A DNA stretch of 64,000 nucleotides from Gemmatimonas groenlandica. Lineage in GTDB: Bacteria; Gemmatimonadota; Gemmatimonadetes; Gemmatimonadales; Gemmatimonadaceae. Positions 24,482 to 34,647 of this stretch are shown piece by piece (position 1 is the stretch's first letter; every line of letters begins with the position of its first letter). A program made the translations under genes and the position numbers. Below the pieces are notes generated by a model that searched no databases, was not told the DNA's origin, and saw only the letters and a program-made list of their open reading frames with translations. Location of the stretch: the NCBI RefSeq assembly GCF_013004105.1, contig NZ_CP053085.1, positions 4,774,001 to 4,838,000 on the forward strand, in the 5' to 3' direction.

Positions 24482-24670
24482 ATGATGTCGACCGTCAAGA
24501 ACACGCTTCGCCGCTTTGTCCGTGAAGAAGAAGGCGCCTCGCTGGCCGAGTACGCGCTGCTGCTCGGCGTGATCACCGTGGCCCTGATCACCGTGATCAC
24601 GTCCTTCCGCAACTCGATCTCGAATATCTTCAGCAAGACGACGAACACGCTGAACTCGGCCGGCTCCTGA
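24482..24670 (+). CDS. flp: Flp-type IVb pilin (first copy)
   Basis: The 62-aa prepilin starts at ATG 24482, or 24485, where a second ATG follows; GGAG lies 5 nt upstream. A short basic leader (MMSTVKNTLRRFVREEEG) ends in Gly18. The mature protein begins ASLAEYALLLGVITVALITV, with the Flp hallmark Glu at +5 and Tyr at +6, so the prepilin peptidase at 25497 should cut after Gly18. The polar tail ends TTNTLNSAGS. It is nearly identical in its mature part to the second copy. As the first gene after a long leader, and followed by a strong hairpin, it is probably the major pilin. Confidence 0.93.
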   Translation: MMSTVKNTLRRFVREEEGASLAEYALLLGVITVALITVITSFRNSISNIFSKTTNTLNSAGS

Positions 24671-24678
24671 GCCTCGGT

Positions 24679-24711
24679 GCAGGCCGACGGGGCTTCGTCC
24701 CGCCGGCCTGC
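24679..24711 (+). terminator. Strong hairpin between flp1 and flp2
   Basis: A 13-bp stem with one mismatch pairs 24679-24691 (GCAGGCCGACGGG) with 24699-24711 (CCCGCCGGCCTGC) around the 7-nt loop GCTTCGT, starting 9 nt after the flp1 stop. There is no U-tract. It could be a partial terminator or an mRNA-stabilising end that lets flp1 be expressed above the downstream assembly genes. Confidence 0.6.
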
Positions 24712-24759
24712 CCGACGCCGAGCGAATTGCGCCTTCCCACCCTCACTCTGAATCAGACC

Positions 24760-24945
24760 ATGCGGAAGCTTACCAACGTCGCCCGCCGGTTCCTTCGCGA
24801 AGAAGAAGGCGCCTCGCTGGCCGAATACGCGCTGCTGTTGGGCGTGATCACGGTCGCGCTCATTACCGTTGTCACGCAGTTCAAGGATTCCATCTCGAAC
24901 ATCTTCACGAAGACGACGAACACGCTGAACTCCGCCGGGTCCTGA
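24760..24945 (+). CDS. flp: Flp-type IVb pilin (second copy)
   Basis: A 61-aa prepilin begins at ATG 24760; an in-frame upstream TTG is less likely. The leader MRKLTNVARRFLREEEG ends in Gly17, and the mature N-terminus ASLAEYALLLGVITVALITV has Glu+5 and Tyr+6. The tail (FKDSISNIFTKTTNTLNSAGS) differs from the first copy at only a few positions, so this is a recent tandem duplication. The third pilin starts 5 bp after the stop. Confidence 0.93.
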   Translation: MRKLTNVARRFLREEEGASLAEYALLLGVITVALITVVTQFKDSISNIFTKTTNTLNSAGS

Positions 24946-24950
24946 GTTTC

Positions 24951-25412
24951 GTGCGCCGTCGGTTGTTCCGTCGCGGGCTCCATCTGCGACGGCTTGCGAG
25001 TGAGGACGCCGCTGCATCCCTCGCCGAGTACGCGTTGCTGCTTGGCGTAGCCGCGGTAGCACTGCTGCTCGTGGTCTCGCAGTTCTCGGGATCCGTCTCG
25101 AACCTGTTCGCGCGGACGACGAACACCGTGGGGCAGGTCACTGCGGATGGCGGTACGTCGGGGAGCGACCAGGGCGGCACAGGCGTAGGCACCGGAGCAG
25201 GTACTGGTACTGGTACTGGTACTGGTACTGGTACTGGTACTGGTACTGGTACTGGCGTCGGTACGGGCACAGGCACTGGCGTCGGAACTGGCACTGGCAA
25301 CGGCGTGAACGGCAACGGCGGTGGCCAAGGCAACGGTCAGGGCAACAACGGGAACGGCAACGGCAATTCCGGCAACAACGGCGGATCCGGCAACAACGGG
25401 AAGAAGCCGTAG
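24951..25412 (+). CDS. Divergent Flp-like pilin with Gly-Thr / Gly-Asn repeat tail
   Basis: The 153-aa protein starts at GTG 24951. An arginine-rich leader precedes a pilin core (ASLAEYALLLGVAAVALLLVV) homologous to the two Flp pilins. The residue before the expected cut is Ala21 rather than Gly. The core ends with LFARTTNTVG, matching the end of normal Flp. A roughly 85-residue tail follows that normal Flp lacks: nine perfect Gly-Thr pairs encoded by a GGTACT hexamer array plus degenerate flanking copies, then Gly/Asn-rich sequence ending NNGKKP. It may be a minor or tip pilin with an exposed, flexible and length-variable tail. Confidence 0.85.
   Translation: MRRRLFRRGLHLRRLASEDAAASLAEYALLLGVAAVALLLVVSQFSGSVSNLFARTTNTVGQVTADGGTSGSDQGGTGVGTGAGTGTGTGTGTGTGTGTGTGVGTGTGTGVGTGTGNGVNGNGGGQGNGQGNNGNGNGNSGNNGGSGNNGKKP
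25200..25253 (+). repeat. GGTACT hexanucleotide microsatellite, 9 perfect units, in frame
   Basis: Nine uninterrupted copies of GGTACT occupy 25200-25253 inside the third pilin gene, each encoding Gly-Thr (residues 84-101). Degenerate GGCAC(A/C/T)/GGAACT units flank them on both sides, so the array was once longer or is expanding. Because the unit is six bases, copy-number change would lengthen or shorten the tail without shifting the frame. Confidence 0.95.
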
Positions 25413-25496
25413 CCGGTTTGTTCGTAGTGCCGTCGGGACCGAGACTCAGCGAGCGACGAACGGATCCCCGGTAATCGATAAGATAAACTTTGCTTC

Positions 25497-26042
25497 ATGA
25501 TAACGTCGACGTCAAGCGTCCTGTTGTTATCGGTCGTGTTGGGGACTTTACTGGCGGGCGCTGTCATCAGTGATCTCCGTGAGCGCCGGGTGGCCAACGT
25601 ACTCAATTTGTGCGTGTTGGCGACCGGCCTTTCCGCGTCGGTCCTGACACGAGGCGCTTCCGACGGTTTGTGGCAGTCGTTGTTGGGCGTGGGACTGGCG
25701 CTGGCAATCTGGTTCCCAATGTTCGCGTTGCGATTGATGGGAGCTGGCGATGTAAAATTGATGGCGGCGAGTGCCGCGTGGTTGGGCTGGCAGGGCACGT
25801 TGGTCGCGTCGCTCGCCACCGGCATTTTCGGTGGTCTGCTCGGAGCGTTCTGGTTGCTGCGGTCGCACGGTGCCGTGAGTGCGCTCAACACGGTGGCAAC
25901 GGCAGTTCGCGCGCCGTGGATTATGAAGCTGCGCCCATATGAAGCGCGCGATCGTGTACCATACGCCCTCGCCATCGCCGCCGGTGTCGCCACGGCCTGG
26001 TGGATCACTTTTGGTTCTGCATTCCGGACTGCTCACTCATGA
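25497..26042 (+). CDS. cpaA: Prepilin peptidase CpaA/TadV
   Basis: A 181-aa A24-family aspartic membrane protease that cleaves Flp and TadE-type prepilins. It lacks the N-terminal methylase domain of PilD, as TadV enzymes do. The two catalytic aspartates are Asp26 in VISDLRERRVAN and Asp85 in the family motif GAGDVKLMAA. About five transmembrane helices are visible. ATG 25497 follows an 84-bp gap after the third pilin. The stop overlaps the tadE ATG (ATGA). Confidence 0.93.
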   Translation: MITSTSSVLLLSVVLGTLLAGAVISDLRERRVANVLNLCVLATGLSASVLTRGASDGLWQSLLGVGLALAIWFPMFALRLMGAGDVKLMAASAAWLGWQGTLVASLATGIFGGLLGAFWLLRSHGAVSALNTVATAVRAPWIMKLRPYEARDRVPYALAIAAGVATAWWITFGSAFRTAHS

Positions 26043-26488
26043 AGCGTTCTTTACGTCGATTTGTTCGTGAGCACGACGCGGGACCGATCGTGGAGTTTGC
26101 GGTCGTTGTGCCGGTGCTGTTGCTGTTGCTCTTCGGCATCGTCGATTTCGCCCGTGCCTTTTTTCAGCGCAACAACTTGGTAGCGGCGGTTCGTGAAGGT
26201 GCGCGCTACGGGGCGGTGCTCGAGTTCCCGTGCACCGCCGCAAGCGAGACCGCGATCAAGTCGCGAGTGACGAGCTATTTCTCGTCCGTTGGGGATGCTG
26301 CGCCGGCCACCAACACCATCATCGTCACGCCAAGCTCGGCGGCGTGTACGGCGGCTCCGCCAAGTATCACCGTGAAAATCCAGAACTATCCATTTACGCC
26401 GGTCACACCTCTCTTCAAACTGCTCGGTGGAAACCGGAGTATCCAATTGCAGGCTAGCGCCGTCTATCGGTGGGAACGTGCTCCGTGA
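26039..26488 (+). CDS. tadE: TadE-like pseudopilin
   Basis: A start at ATG 26039, overlapping the cpaA stop, gives 149 aa. The basic leader (MKRSLRRFVREHDA) is followed by GPIVEFAVVVPVLLLLLFGIVDFAR, one hydrophobic helix with the TadE-type Glu-Phe. If Glu19 is at +5, the cut follows Ala14 rather than Gly, the same change seen in the third pilin. The remainder is a periplasmic domain with two cysteines (FPCTAAS and SAACTAAP) that could form a disulfide. TadE is a minor pseudopilin needed for Flp assembly. Confidence 0.85.
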   Translation: MKRSLRRFVREHDAGPIVEFAVVVPVLLLLLFGIVDFARAFFQRNNLVAAVREGARYGAVLEFPCTAASETAIKSRVTSYFSSVGDAAPATNTIIVTPSSAACTAAPPSITVKIQNYPFTPVTPLFKLLGGNRSIQLQASAVYRWERAP

Positions 26489-26538
26489 GTGGTGTCCTAC
26501 GGGACACCGCCTGTCGTATACCTCTGTCGTGACCACCT

Positions 26539-27507
26539 ATGTTTGGTGACCGTCGTTATCGCTTCGTGCTCTATGTCGCCCTGCTCGTTGCCGGTTTGGC
26601 AACGCTCGGGGTGTATCGCGTCATTGACGGCATGCGCGCCAGCAGCCGCGTGGCCACACAAAACGTCGTGATTGCCTCGGCCGACGTGCCCGAAGGCACC
26701 GCGCTCACCGCCGCGACCTTGGCCGTGGTGCAGTTGCCGGTGGCTGCGGTGCCGGCCGGTTCCTACACGTCGCCCGACTCTGTTGTCGGACGCGTCTCGC
26801 GCATCCCCATCTTCAAGGGTGAAGCGATCGTGCCAGGGCGTCTCGCCCCCGACGGCACTGCTGGCGGCATCGAAGTGAAGATTCTCCCCGGCAAGCGCGC
26901 GATGTCGGTGCGCATCGACGACGTCGCCGGCATCTCGGGCATGGTGCAGCCGAACTCGCGCGTCGACGTCATGCTCACCACGCGTGACGCCACGGCGCAG
27001 GGCGCGCAGGTGTCGAAGCTGTTCATGAGCAATATGCGCATCCTCTCGATCGGCTCGAATATCGCGCGAGGCGAAGACGGCAGACCGATCAACGCGCCCA
27101 CGGCGACGCTGGAAGTCACGCCGGCCGAGGCCGAGCGCCTCGCGTTGGCCGTGCGCGAAGGTGCCATTCAGCTCGTGCTTCGCGGCTATGGCGATCCCGA
27201 CTCCGTGCAGACCACCGGCGCTAAGCGTGGCGATCTCCTCACGCAGGTCGACAACGGGCCGCCGCCAGCGCCCGCTCCGGCGCCGGCACGGGTGTCGCGC
27301 GCGCCGGCACGTCCGGCCCCGACGCCTGTGCCGGTGGCGAACGTGCCTATTCCGGAAAAGACCGACTCGGTGGTCGTGCGCATTTACCGTGGCGACCAGC
27401 TGTCGTCGCTCAAGTTCGAACAGGCGCGCGACAGCGTGCGTCGCGATTCACTCCGTCGCGCCGAACAGCGCCGACGCGACTCCATGCCCCCGTCGCCCCT
27501 TCGCTGA
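26539..27507 (+). CDS. cpaB: Flp pilus assembly protein CpaB/RcpC
   Basis: A 322-aa protein with one N-terminal transmembrane helix (FVLYVALLVAGLATLGVYRVI). A SAF domain follows (NVVIASADVPEGTALTAATLAVVQLPVAAVPAGSYTSPDSVVGRV), then the CpaB core (GKRAMSVRIDDVAGISGMVQPNSRVDVMLTT). CpaB is periplasmic and works with the CpaC secretin. The C-terminal ~75 residues are proline/alanine-rich and then strongly charged (RDSVRRDSLRRAEQRRRDS), perhaps a peptidoglycan- or partner-contact region. It sits 50 bp after tadE in the Tad operon. Confidence 0.9.
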   Translation: MFGDRRYRFVLYVALLVAGLATLGVYRVIDGMRASSRVATQNVVIASADVPEGTALTAATLAVVQLPVAAVPAGSYTSPDSVVGRVSRIPIFKGEAIVPGRLAPDGTAGGIEVKILPGKRAMSVRIDDVAGISGMVQPNSRVDVMLTTRDATAQGAQVSKLFMSNMRILSIGSNIARGEDGRPINAPTATLEVTPAEAERLALAVREGAIQLVLRGYGDPDSVQTTGAKRGDLLTQVDNGPPPAPAPAPARVSRAPARPAPTPVPVANVPIPEKTDSVVVRIYRGDQLSSLKFEQARDSVRRDSLRRAEQRRRDSMPPSPLR

Positions 27508-27564
27508 GTGATACGCGACGCCCACGTTGCGATGTCATTTCGATTTCGATTTTCTGGAGACTTC

Positions 27565-28716
27565 ATGCGTGCTTTGAATTCAGCGGTGACCGTGGCGGCG
27601 CTCGTACTCGGCTCAGTCGCCTCACCGATCAGTGTCACGGCGTTGGCGGCACAGGCAGCCACGTCGGTGACGCCCATCGAAACGATCACGATGTCGGTCG
27701 GTCGGTCCATGCCGCTCGACCTCACCGCGGCGGTCACGCAAGTCACGCTGGCCAACCCGGCCATTGCCGATGTTGTCGTGCTCAATGAGCGCAGCGTCGT
27801 GCTCAACGCCAAAGCGATCGGTGAAACCGACGTGCTGCTGTCGGGTCCGGTCCTCGGCCGTCGTCATCTGCGGGTGTCGGTGTTCCAGGCTACCGACTCC
27901 CGCCAGATCGCGCTTGGCGTGAAGTTCGCCGAAGTGCGTCGGGATGCACTGTACGAAATCGGTATCTCCGCTCGCTACGATGCGAAGAGTGGTAACACGA
28001 TCGGTGGTACGGGCGTGCTCGCCCCGAACGTGACGGGCGATGGCATTGCCGGTTCGTCGTCCACTCGCTTCGTGGGTGCGCTGTTGAACTTCGGGACCAC
28101 GGATATCACGGCCTTTCTCGACGCGCAGCAGCAGGCTGGACGCGCGCGCTCGTTGGCCGAGCCCACGCTGATCGCCGGGAATCGTGAAGAAGCCAGCTTT
28201 TTGGCCGGCGGCGAGTTGCCGGTGCCGATCGCGCAGCCGGGACAGGGCGGGCAGACGTTTATTACCATCCAGTACCGTCCGTATGGCGTACAACTCAAGT
28301 TTCGCGCCGAAGTCATGTCGGATTCGCTGGTGAAGCTGAAGGTCACGCCGGAAGTCTCGAGCCTGGACTTTGGCAACGCCGTGCTGCTTTCCGGCTTCCG
28401 CATTCCCGCCATTCGCGTGCGGCGCGTTGAGACCACGCTCGACGTGCGTCCAGGGGAAAGCCTCGTGATTTCCGGGCTCTTCAACGAAGAGCGGGAGTCG
28501 GTGCGTACTGGCATTCCGGGGCTCATGAATCTCCCTATTCTTGGTGCGCTCTTTTCCAGCAATCGCTGGCAGAACGCCGAATCGGAATTGCTCGTGGTGG
28601 TCACGCCGACGCTCATCAATCCGAATGCCTCGCGCGGCAGTCGCACCATCAAGCTGACGCCCGACAGTCTCACCCCGGCTCTCGAAGCGCTCAAGAAGCG
28701 TCTCCCGCCGCAGTGA
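27565..28716 (+). CDS. cpaC: Tad secretin CpaC/RcpA
   Basis: ATG 27565 gives 383 aa and has a good ribosome site (CTGGAG) upstream; ORF-initiating codons at 27508 and 27532 lack one. A signal peptide (ALNSAVTVAALVLGSVASPISVTALAAQA) precedes a BON/pilus-secretin N-domain (ITMSVGRSMPLDLTAAVTQVTLANPAIADVVVLNERSVVLNAKAIGETDVLL). The secretin core follows, with SLAEPTLIAGNREEASFLAGGELPVPIAQ, and VRRVETTLDVRPGESLVISGLF near the end. It forms the outer-membrane channel for the Flp pilus. Like other Tad secretins it is shorter than type II secretion secretins. Confidence 0.92.
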   Translation: MRALNSAVTVAALVLGSVASPISVTALAAQAATSVTPIETITMSVGRSMPLDLTAAVTQVTLANPAIADVVVLNERSVVLNAKAIGETDVLLSGPVLGRRHLRVSVFQATDSRQIALGVKFAEVRRDALYEIGISARYDAKSGNTIGGTGVLAPNVTGDGIAGSSSTRFVGALLNFGTTDITAFLDAQQQAGRARSLAEPTLIAGNREEASFLAGGELPVPIAQPGQGGQTFITIQYRPYGVQLKFRAEVMSDSLVKLKVTPEVSSLDFGNAVLLSGFRIPAIRVRRVETTLDVRPGESLVISGLFNEERESVRTGIPGLMNLPILGALFSSNRWQNAESELLVVVTPTLINPNASRGSRTIKLTPDSLTPALEALKKRLPPQ

Positions 28717-28759
28717 TGACATTTGTGATGCTAGGCTCCTTGCTCTCCCGGTCTTCCTG

Positions 28760-29956
28760 ATGCGTCGTGCGGTCATCGTTCGTGATGCGCTGGGCCCCCT
28801 GACACCACTGGTCCCCGTTTTCACGGGGGCCGGTTTTGGCAGGCCCATTGAAGTCGATAGTGTTGAAGCACTGGTTGCTACGGCGCCGGAAGTCGGCGCC
28901 GATCTGATCATTTTGCCGCTGCTTTCGGCCAACTTCGCGCTCGACGATGTCGAAACGATGTTGCGTGAACGGCCGGCCTTGGCGGCGATCGGCACGGCGC
29001 CGACGGCCAACAGTGATCTCATCCTCGGCGGTTTTCGTCGAGGTCTGTCGGAGTTCCTGGTGGCGCCCGCCGACGCGGGGGAGCTCGCCGCGGCACTGGC
29101 TCGACTCGAGTCGCGCTGGGAACGTGCACCAAAGGGCGGACACGTCACCGCGGTGTACAGTCCTGCCGGCGGGGCCGGTGTGACCACTGTAGCGGTGAAC
29201 CTGGCCCATGCGCTCGCGCTCCGAAAGCCGGCCGGACGCGTGGCCGTGGCCGACCTTGTCGTTGGCCTCGGCGACGTCGCCACCCAGCTCAATCTCGCGC
29301 CAGCCTACGATCTCGGCGAACTGGTGCGCAAGCTCGATCGCGCCGACCACGAGTCATTGCAGTCGATCGTGGAGAGCGTGGCCGACGGCATGGATGTGCT
29401 GGCGGGAACCAGCGATCTTGAACTGGGCGAGGAAGTGACGCCGGAAGCGGTGCAGCGCATCATGACGCTGATGCGCTCCACGTACACGTACACCGTCATG
29501 GACGTCGAGCACTCGGTTTCACCGCGTACGATCGCCGCACTCGACGGCGCCGATCGGATCGTGATGGTGTTTCAGGTGACGGTGGCGGGGCTGCGCAAAG
29601 TGAAGCGCGCCCTCACGCTGTTCGGTCAGCTCGACTTTCCGGCGGAAAAGGTGCTGCTGGTGGCCAATCGTGTGGGCGCCGGCGACGTCATGCCATGGCC
29701 CGATGTGGCCAAGGCACTGGGTCGTTCAGTCGACTTCCGCTTGCCCAACGCCTATCAGGTCGTGGCCGACGCGCAGACTCGAGGAGTTCCGATCACGGCC
29801 AATTCTGCCGGCCCTGGCGCACAAGCGCTGATCGAAGCGTATCACCTGCTCGCCGTGAGATTGATGGGTCAGAAGGGACTCGTGTCTGGCAGCAGCGAAG
29901 TCTTGCCGGCTGCCCGCGCCGGATTCGGGCGACTACTCGGCAAACTGAGGAAGTGA
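28760..29956 (+). CDS. cpaE: TadZ/CpaE-type MinD-like localisation protein
   Basis: The 398-aa protein has an N-terminal receiver-like region (residues about 1-120, [24 protein letters not shown]) and a MinD/ParA-like ATPase domain. In the Walker-A position it reads [19 protein letters not shown], lacking both the signature and the P-loop lysines; atypical P-loops are common in Tad[17 protein letters not shown] and [15 protein letters not shown] represent the switch regions. TadZ places the pilus machine at a pole or focus and recruits the CpaF ATPase. The stop overlaps the cpaF GTG. Confidence 0.88.
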   Translation: MRRAVIVRDALGPLTPLVPVFTGAGFGRPIEVDSVEALVATAPEVGADLIILPLLSANFALDDVETMLRERPALAAIGTAPTANSDLILGGFRRGLSEFLVAPADAGELAAALARLESRWERAPKGGHVTAVYSPAGGAGVTTVAVNLAHALALRKPAGRVAVADLVVGLGDVATQLNLAPAYDLGELVRKLDRADHESLQSIVESVADGMDVLAGTSDLELGEEVTPEAVQRIMTLMRSTYTYTVMDVEHSVSPRTIAALDGADRIVMVFQVTVAGLRKVKRALTLFGQLDFPAEKVLLVANRVGAGDVMPWPDVAKALGRSVDFRLPNAYQVVADAQTRGVPITANSAGPGAQALIEAYHLLAVRLMGQKGLVSGSSEVLPAARAGFGRLLGKLRK

Positions 29957-31458
29957 CCGTGGAACGCTCACTACGCGACCGACTTCTGGGCAAACGGCCA
30001 ACTCCGTCTGGGGCGTCCGCCGATGGCACCAACGGCAACGGCAACGGTAACGGCGTCGTACCGACGGAAGGCGTCGTCGATCCGTTGCAGGGACTGCCGC
30101 AGCCGGAAGAGAAGAAGGAAGTGGACAACGGCGTGCTGACACCCGTTGACCTGCTCAAGCGCGACTTGCACCAGAAACTGATCGATCGTCTCGATCTGGC
30201 TGCACTCGAAAAAATTCGCGACGAGTCTGCGCTCACGCAGCAGATTCGCGCTGCAGTACTCGAGTTCCTCCGCATCGAGCAGGCGCCGTTGTCGGCCGCC
30301 GAGCGCGATGAAGTGGTCGAGCAGATCGTGTGGGAAGTGACGGGTCTCGGCCCCATCGAGCCGCTCACGCGCGATCCGTCGGTGTCCGACATTCTGGTGA
30401 ACGGCCCGAAATCGGTGTACGTGGAGCGGCGTGGTCGGTTGGAACGAACCAACATCACCTTCCGCGACAACGCCCATCTGCTCACGATCATCGATCGCAT
30501 CGTGAGCAAGGTTGGTCGACGTGTCGACGAGTCGTCGCCGATGGTCGACGCCCGTCTTGCCGACGGCTCGCGTGTGAACGCCATCATCCCGCCGTTGGCG
30601 ATCGATGGTCCCGTGCTTTCGATTCGTCGCTTCGGTGCCTCGCTCGGACCGCGTCGACTGGTGGAGCTGGGCGCGCTGTCGGCGCCGATGCTGCGATTGC
30701 TCGCTGCGTGCGTGGTCGCCCGCCTGAACGTTCTGGTATCAGGTGGTACCGGCTCCGGCAAGACGACTGTACTGAACGCGTTGTCCAGCTTCATTCCGGG
30801 CACAGAACGCCTCGTCACCATCGAAGACGCGGCCGAGCTTCGACTGCAGCAGGCACACGTGGTGCGGCTTGAGACACGCCCACCGAATACGGAAGGACGC
30901 GGTGAGGTCAGTGCGCGCGACCTCGTCAAGAACGCCCTGCGTATGCGTCCTGATCGCATCATCATTGGCGAAGTCCGGTCCGGCGAAGCGCTCGATATGC
31001 TGCAGGCCATGAACACCGGCCACGAAGGTTCGCTTACCACCGTGCACGCGAACACACCGCGCGACGCGCTCGCGCGTCTCGAAACGATGGTGCTGTTCGC
31101 CGGCACGGCGCTGCCCACGCGTGCCATCCGCGAGCAGATGGCGTCGGCGCTTCACGTGATCGTGCAGGTCTCGCGTATGTCCGACGGCACGCGTCGCATC
31201 ACGAGCATCACGGAGGTGACCTCGATGGAAAGCGACGTGATCACGACCCAGGAGATCTTCCGCTACCGCCGACGCGGCGTTGCCGACGACGGTACGGTGC
31301 TCGGCAACTTCGAAGCGACCGGCGTGCGTCCCTTGTTCATGGAAGCGATTCTCGCCCGCGGTATTGACCTTCCGGCCGAGACGTTCGCGTTCGGTGCCGT
31401 GAGTCACGCTGGACCGGGCGCGGTCGGGCTACTCGGCGAGGGCGGACTCCCGGCATGA
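29953..31458 (+). CDS. cpaF: Flp pilus assembly ATPase CpaF/TadA
   Basis: The start is GTG 29953, overlapping the cpaE stop, or GTG 29959; the product is about 500 aa. The first ~60 residues are low-complexity, including NGNGNGNG. The GspE-like ATPase follows: an N-terminal all-alpha domain ([29 protein letters not shown]), Walker [11 protein letters not shown] with Lys270, an Asp box ([11 protein letters not shown]), Walker B ([42 protein letters not shown]) with the His box. It powers pilus assembly at the inner membrane. The C-terminal tail (residues about 440-501) is typical of CpaF. Confidence 0.94.
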   Translation: MTVERSLRDRLLGKRPTPSGASADGTNGNGNGNGVVPTEGVVDPLQGLPQPEEKKEVDNGVLTPVDLLKRDLHQKLIDRLDLAALEKIRDESALTQQIRAAVLEFLRIEQAPLSAAERDEVVEQIVWEVTGLGPIEPLTRDPSVSDILVNGPKSVYVERRGRLERTNITFRDNAHLLTIIDRIVSKVGRRVDESSPMVDARLADGSRVNAIIPPLAIDGPVLSIRRFGASLGPRRLVELGALSAPMLRLLAACVVARLNVLVSGGTGSGKTTVLNALSSFIPGTERLVTIEDAAELRLQQAHVVRLETRPPNTEGRGEVSARDLVKNALRMRPDRIIIGEVRSGEALDMLQAMNTGHEGSLTTVHANTPRDALARLETMVLFAGTALPTRAIREQMASALHVIVQVSRMSDGTRRITSITEVTSMESDVITTQEIFRYRRRGVADDGTVLGNFEATGVRPLFMEAILARGIDLPAETFAFGAVSHAGPGAVGLLGEGGLPA

Positions 31459-32417
31459 CCGCGCTCGTTCTCACTCTGGTGTTCCTCGGAGCCATGCTCC
31501 TTGTGGTCGGCGGCTTCGTGTTCGCCAATCGCCGGCGACTCTCGGCGGCGGATGCGGCGCGCGTGCGCGTGGGTGAGGTTGGCGGCATCCTGCGCAGCGA
31601 TATGCCGATCTCCATCCTCCGCGACGAGCGCGTTTCCGATTTCAAGACGCTCAACGAGCTGCTCTCCGGTCGCAACATCACGGTCAAGCTGGAGAAGGAG
31701 CTCGCGCACGCCGGATCGCGGCAGAAGCCCGGTGAGTTCGTGTTGTTCACGTTGTTGTCGGCCATGATAGGCCTCACGCTCGTTCAGTTCCTGATCGGTG
31801 GCGTGGTCAATTTCGTCGGCGCGTTCTTTTTTGCGTTTATCCCGTGGTTACTGTTGCGTCGTCGCCAGAAAAAGCGGATGCGACAGTTCGAGGTGGCCTT
31901 TCCCGACGCGCTCGACCTCATGACGAATGCGCTGCGAGCCGGATATTCCCTGCAGGCGGCCATGGAGTTCGTGGGGCGTGAGTCTCCTGCACCTTTGCGT
32001 GGCGAATTTCTTCGCTTCTACGATGAGCAGCGTCTGGGTGTGGATGTACGCACCGCGCTGCTGGCCATGCAGGAGCGCATCGGTACCGAAGAGGCCCGCC
32101 TGTTCGTGACGTCGCTCATTTTGCAGCGCGAAACGGGCGGTAACCTGGTCGAGCTGCTCTCGAATATTTCGAGCATCATTCGCGAGCGTCTCAAGTTTCA
32201 GGCGAATCTGGCCACGCTTACCGCCGAGCCCAAGATGTCGGCCCGGGTGCTGGCGGCCATGCCCTTCGTAATGTTCGGTATCATCTACACGATCAATCGC
32301 GAGTACATGCAGCCGCTGTTTACCGACGTACTCGGTAAGGGGCTGATCGTGTACGCGTTCGTTTCCGTGGTCATCGGCTATCTCATCATGGAACGCATCG
32401 CCAGCGTGGACATGTAA
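31455..32417 (+). CDS. tadB: Tad pilus inner-membrane platform protein TadB
   Basis: The 320-aa protein starts at ATG 31455, overlapping the cpaF stop (ATGA). It has an N-terminal transmembrane helix ([20 protein letters not shown]), a central pair of hydrophobic segments, and the T2SSF/GspF-like cytoplasmic domain ([26 protein letters not shown] and [35 protein letters not shown]). Two C-terminal helices follow. TadB pairs with TadC to form the platform rotated or pushed by CpaF. Confidence 0.92.
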   Translation: MTALVLTLVFLGAMLLVVGGFVFANRRRLSAADAARVRVGEVGGILRSDMPISILRDERVSDFKTLNELLSGRNITVKLEKELAHAGSRQKPGEFVLFTLLSAMIGLTLVQFLIGGVVNFVGAFFFAFIPWLLLRRRQKKRMRQFEVAFPDALDLMTNALRAGYSLQAAMEFVGRESPAPLRGEFLRFYDEQRLGVDVRTALLAMQERIGTEEARLFVTSLILQRETGGNLVELLSNISSIIRERLKFQANLATLTAEPKMSARVLAAMPFVMFGIIYTINREYMQPLFTDVLGKGLIVYAFVSVVIGYLIMERIASVDM

Positions 32418-33346
32418 TGGGTGATCTTCCACTATCCCTGCTTTTCTTGGTCGGCACCGTCATCCTGGCGGTGTGTACCATCGTGTACGTTGCGATCTCG
32501 GAGCGTGAGCGCCGCGAGACCATGCAGCGCGTGTCGCCCGAGTCGGATCCGAGCCGCATGGCCGAGCGCCTGCTGCTGAATGAAGACGCCAAAGCCTCAT
32601 CGCGTTTGGCGGCCTGGCTACGTGAGAGAATGCCCGAGGGTTTGATCTCGGATGATGCGAGCTCGACCAAATTGGTGCATGCGGGCTTCGACGGTTCCGC
32701 CGCGCCGGTCATATTCTCGGCCATTCGCATCGCCGCCGCGCTGCTTCTGCCGGTGCTCGCCTTTGTGGCCGCGCCACGTGACGAGCCGATGTGGCTTACG
32801 GTGTCGATCGTCATGGGTGTGGTGGCAGGCATCGCCGGTCCACAGGCGGTCGTCGATCGGCTCGCACAGAATCGACAGGACCGGATCCGTCGCGCAGTAC
32901 CCGACGCGCTCGACCTGCTCGTGGTCTGTGTGGAAGCGGGCGTGTCGCTTGACGCGGCAATCATTCGCGTGGCTCGCGATTTGGCCAATGTGCGCCCCGA
33001 ACTCGCACTGGAGTTTGCGCAGGTCGTGCGTCGCGTAAATGCCGGCATGCCGCGCGATCGCGCGTTACAAACGTTGGCCCAGCGCACCGGCGTCGATGAA
33101 CTGCGGACGCTCGTGTCGAGCATGGTGCAGACCGAGCGGTTGGGTACGTCCATCGCCCGCGTGTTGCGGGTCAACTCCGATTCCCTGCGCGTCCGTCGAC
33201 GGCAGAAGGCCGAGAAAAAGGCGGCCGAGGCCGCTCTGAAGATGATCTTTCCGCTGGCGTTGTTTCTGTTGCCGGCGCTGCTGGCGGTGATCGTCGGTCC
33301 GGCAGCTCTGACCGTCGTGAGCCAGCTCGGTAATTTGAGTAAGTAG
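32417..33346 (+). CDS. tadC: Tad pilus inner-membrane platform protein TadC
   Basis: The 309-aa protein starts at ATG 32417, overlapping the tadB stop (TAATG). An N-terminal helix (LSLLFLVGTVILAVCTIVYVAI), a second membrane region (AIRIAAALLLPVLAFVAAP), and a GspF domain (VPDALDLLVVCVEAGVSLDAAIIRVARDL and VSSMVQTERLGTSIARVLRVNSDSLRVRRRQKAEKKAAEA) are followed by a C-terminal helix (IFPLALFLLPALLAVIVGPAAL). Order, size and motif match TadC partners of TadB. Confidence 0.92.
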   Translation: MGDLPLSLLFLVGTVILAVCTIVYVAISERERRETMQRVSPESDPSRMAERLLLNEDAKASSRLAAWLRERMPEGLISDDASSTKLVHAGFDGSAAPVIFSAIRIAAALLLPVLAFVAAPRDEPMWLTVSIVMGVVAGIAGPQAVVDRLAQNRQDRIRRAVPDALDLLVVCVEAGVSLDAAIIRVARDLANVRPELALEFAQVVRRVNAGMPRDRALQTLAQRTGVDELRTLVSSMVQTERLGTSIARVLRVNSDSLRVRRRQKAEKKAAEAALKMIFPLALFLLPALLAVIVGPAALTVVSQLGNLSK

Positions 33347-33400
33347 GCCGGCTCGATTGAGTCGGGTAGTACGTTGTCACTTTCCGCGGGGAGGCGGACT

Positions 33401-34639
<1,239 letters not shown>

Positions 34640-34647
34640 CCATCCGC

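Noticed and set aside
25189-25290. Possible CRISPR array
   Set aside because: The units are 6 bp with no spacers, in frame with a coding tail; it is a microsatellite.
29695-29952. 5' extension of cpaF
   Set aside because: It overlaps cpaE coding sequence; the sensible start is the GTG overlapping the cpaE stop.
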